A stretch of DNA of 64,000 bases from G963674505 sp964575975 (lineage in GTDB: Bacteria > Desulfobacterota > Desulfobacteria > Desulfobacterales > SKZT01). How positions within the stretch are numbered: the stretch's first letter is position 1; each line of letters begins with the position of its first letter. The notes beneath the pieces were generated by a model that made no database searches, was not told the DNA's origin, and was given only the letters and a program-made list of their open reading frames with translations. The translations under genes and the position numbers were made by a program. Below are positions 61,928-64,000 of the stretch, in pieces. The stretch spans positions 1-64,000 of the forward strand of contig CAZNTU010000007.1 in assembly GCA_964575975.1 (NCBI GenBank). The letters are read 5' to 3'.

Positions 61928-62308
61928 CTATTCGACTCCCATCTCTTTCAAAGTGGCCACGATTTTTTCCTCGCTCATGAAACCCACGTGGCGGTAGGAT
62001 TCCTTGCCGCTTTCGTCGTAGAAAATCTGGGTCGGAATGGACCGGATGCCGAATTTTTTCGCCTGTTCCGGCTCCTGCCATACGTCGATGAATACGATAG
62101 CCGCTTTTTCGCGATACTGTTTTTCCAGTTTCTCCAAAATGGGAGCCATCATTTTGCACGGGATGCATTTTTTAGCCCCTAAATCGACCATCGTGACCAT
62201 CCCTTGCACGGGAACCGTTTTCGAGGAATCCGACGAAACGGGAGCCGCCCCGACAACCTGGAACACGATAAAAACGACTAAAAGGGCATGCGCGATCATT
62301 TTTTTCAT
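61928..62308 (-). CDS. Secreted thioredoxin-fold protein
   Basis: The 126-residue protein has a signal peptide (about 1-21, after AHALLVVFIVFQVVGA) and a thioredoxin domain with active site CIPC (after GAKK). The later cis-proline block reads IRSIPTQIFYDESGKE. It should act as a thiol oxidoreductase in the periplasm. It lies on the minus strand downstream of an ArsR repressor, which may control it. Confidence 0.88.
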   Translation of the reverse strand: MKKMIAHALLVVFIVFQVVGAAPVSSDSSKTVPVQGMVTMVDLGAKKCIPCKMMAPILEKLEKQYREKAAIVFIDVWQEPEQAKKFGIRSIPTQIFYDESGKESYRHVGFMSEEKIVATLKEMGVE

Positions 62309-62403
62309 TAAAATCTCCGTCGTTCGTTAAATGGAATATTCAGTGCCAACAAGCTGTCATTATCTTCGCTTCAGGGACTCGGAGTCCTCCGGAAGAAGAC
62401 TTT

Positions 62404-62748
62404 TCAGTTTTTGCATATCGTTTCCCGCCGGATTTCGGGCAGTCTCCTTGCGATCTCCGAAACTTCCGGGTCCTCGTCGAGCCAGTGCTTCAAGTTTCCC
62501 AGCAGGCTGGACGCGTAGGGGCTTTTGGAGCCGTCCGCGAGCCTGTAGTTGACCCACAGCCCGTCCCGGTAGTATTCGATCAGCCCGGCTTCCTCCAAAA
62601 TCTTCAAATGCTTGCTGGCGGTGGACTGCGCGATCTCCAGGGCCGCCTGGACCTCGCAGACGCACATGACCCTTCGCTGCAGCATTTTCAGTATTTTGAC
62701 GCGCGACGGGTCGGAAACCGCCTTCATCACTCGTATGAATTCTTTCAC
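62404..62748 (-). CDS. ArsR-family transcriptional repressor
   Basis: A 114-residue winged-helix repressor with the motif VMCVCEVQ, which includes the metal-thiol CVC site of ArsR sensors, followed by the recognition helix STASKHLKILEEAGLI. It lies between the Fe-S oxidoreductase and the thioredoxin gene on the same strand, so it may govern both. The inducing metal or oxyanion is not evident. Confidence 0.87.
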   Translation of the reverse strand: MKEFIRVMKAVSDPSRVKILKMLQRRVMCVCEVQAALEIAQSTASKHLKILEEAGLIEYYRDGLWVNYRLADGSKSPYASSLLGNLKHWLDEDPEVSEIARRLPEIRRETICKN

Positions 62749-62795
62749 GTTTTTCCTTCTCCAAAATGTTTCGACGCGATCGTTCGAATGGAATT

Positions 62796-64000
62796 TCAGG
62801 AAATGTCGAAAAAATCGCAGGCCACCGCGACTATCTCGACCGGATGCCGCACTTCGCGGGCCATCGTCTGACGGAACTGCAACCGGCAGCTTAGGCAGTC
62901 CGTCGCGACCAGCTCCGGTTTCCTTTCCTCGATCTTTTTAATCAACCTCGCCCCCACTTGCAGGGAGCAGTCGTGGAAATCCTTTTTGAATCCCATGATA
63001 CCGGCCATTCCGCAACAATAAAGCTCGCTGTCGAGCGTTTCGAGCCGAATCCCGGGAATCGTCTCGAGGAGCTTGACGTACGGGCTGCCGATTCCCTGCT
63101 CTCTCGAATGGCAGGGCGGATAGTAGAGCACCGACGCGTACGCCGGACGGAACCCGGCTTCCCAGGCCCCGGAGGCGGCAAGACCCGCCAGATATTCTCC
63201 GGCGTCGAACGTCCTTTCGGAAACAAGCGCCCTCTTTTTCGGACTAAGGCAGGAAAAATAGCCGTCGTCCCCGAGGATTTTGGAATAGATCGTCCTGTCC
63301 AGCAAATCGAACCCGCCGTGGCATTCGCTTGACGATTTTCCGGAGGGCACCTTGATGAATTTCGGGTCTCTTCCAAAAAATTCCTGCATTTCGTCCGAAT
63401 AATACGCTCCCTCCTTGAGCAGGTTTTTAAACACGAACCCGCAGGTCGGACAGGAGCAAACGATGTCGTACCCCTCATCGACCAAAGCGGAAAGCCTTTC
63501 GAGGTTTTCTCGGACGAACGACAGGGTCAGCCGGCGGTCGCCTTCCAGAAAGGAGGGCATGCCGCAGCAATTCTGCGGCGGAACGCGAACATGGACGTCG
63601 TTCGCGAGAAGGACTTCCACCGTCGCCCGCGCGACCTCCGGAAAAAAATGCCTCGCCGTGCATCCGGCAAAATAGGCGACCTTCCGCCCGGCCCCGGCCG
63701 ATTTCCTTCGGTCCAAATTTCTTTTTCTGACGAACGCGTCGAAGGGTTCGTCGGGAAATCGCGGCAGACGGCGATCCGGGTGCATCCCCAGAACCCTTTT
63801 GGCGAAGCCGGCCAAGGTTCCGCTGTCCAACAACTTGTTGGAAAGCCTCGGGAAAGCCCCGCATATTTTCGACAGTCCGCCCACGTTCTCCAAAACCCGA
63901 ATCCCGAGTCCCAGTCCCTCGCGGGCGACAAACCCGGTCTTCGCCTCCATCAGGCCGGCCCGGATATTCGGGCACGGACACAGGGCGCAAAAATTGCACA
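62796..64000 (-). CDS. CCG-domain Fe-S oxidoreductase (HdrD/GlpC-like), 5' truncated
   Basis: The gene runs off the right edge of the window. The visible part has a [4Fe-4S] motif (CNFCALCPCP) at the edge and two CCG domains: YFAGCTARHFF...NCCGMPSF...CSCPTCG and YYPPCHSREQG...CCGMAGI...CLSCRLQF. These are typical of heterodisulfide-reductase B/D, GlpC and LutA-type subunits. A restricted reading would start at 63950, but the Cys-rich sequence continues upstream in frame, so that start is rejected. Substrate and partners are outside the window. Confidence 0.85.
   Translation of the reverse strand, partial: CNFCALCPCPNIRAGLMEAKTGFVAREGLGLGIRVLENVGGLSKICGAFPRLSNKLLDSGTLAGFAKRVLGMHPDRRLPRFPDEPFDAFVRKRNLDRRKSAGAGRKVAYFAGCTARHFFPEVARATVEVLLANDVHVRVPPQNCCGMPSFLEGDRRLTLSFVRENLERLSALVDEGYDIVCSCPTCGFVFKNLLKEGAYYSDEMQEFFGRDPKFIKVPSGKSSSECHGGFDLLDRTIYSKILGDDGYFSCLSPKKRALVSERTFDAGEYLAGLAASGAWEAGFRPAYASVLYYPPCHSREQGIGSPYVKLLETIPGIRLETLDSELYCCGMAGIMGFKKDFHDCSLQVGARLIKKIEERKPELVATDCLSCRLQFRQTMAREVRHPVEIVAVACDFFDIS

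Overview
The window suggests a mid-G+C, strictly anaerobic Gram-negative bacterium, most likely a member of the Desulfobacterota (old Deltaproteobacteria). The reasons are a DVU0772-family protein, desulfoferrodoxin, rubrerythrin, rubredoxin, an FprA/Roo flavodiiron protein, an SO_0444-type permease and UGA decoding as selenocysteine. No rRNA, convincing tRNA, CRISPR array or insertion sequence was found. The lineage is an inference from gene content only.

Region 1 (1-22.6 kb) is mostly housekeeping: an M48 peptidase, a ZraP/Spy-like periplasmic protein, an rRNA pseudouridine synthase, argJ, truA, an AttFG-type permease with its AttH partner, a DksA-like protein, a zinc alcohol dehydrogenase, an ArsR/permease metal-efflux pair, selD, priA and two AI-2E-family membrane proteins. 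Two genes contain an in-frame UGA followed by a SECIS-like hairpin: selD (U30) and a 58-residue dual-CXXC protein at 5174. A decayed phd-vapC locus lies against the 3' end of selD.

Region 2 (23.3-32.2 kb) is a co-directional oxygen-defence and electron-transfer island: rubrerythrin, desulfoferrodoxin, a rubredoxin-like protein, flavodoxin, cytochrome bd oxidase (cydAB), a three-haem cytochrome c, a flavin reductase fused to a degenerate low-molecular-weight phosphatase, rubredoxin, FprA, ferredoxin and a Cys-rich membrane protein.

Region 3 (32.4-43.8 kb) is accessory DNA. It holds an intact higBA pair beside a broken one, hsdM and hsdS followed by an hsdR reduced by internal deletions, dispersed and inverted non-coding repeats, two SAM methyltransferases and several unknown genes.

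Region 4 (44.1-61.8 kb) is the highlight, a methanol:corrinoid methyltransferase island. Its order is cbiR-like cobamide-remodelling gene, NtrB-like kinase, NtrC-like sigma54 activator, a candidate sigma54 promoter and a cobalamin riboswitch in tandem, mtaA, mtaC, a G3E (CobW-type) GTPase, a second sigma54 activator with an altered GAFTGA loop, UAS-like repeats and a second candidate sigma54 promoter, mtaB, a terminator, a small zinc-ribbon protein, ramA, an unknown protein, and a PAS/GAF kinase with a LuxR-type regulator. MtaB would demethylate methanol onto the corrinoid of MtaC, MtaA would pass the methyl on (to tetrahydrofolate if the cell lacks coenzyme M), RamA would reactivate Co(II), and CbiR would help supply the right cobamide. 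The window ends (61.9-64 kb) with a secreted thioredoxin, an ArsR regulator and a truncated Fe-S oxidoreductase.
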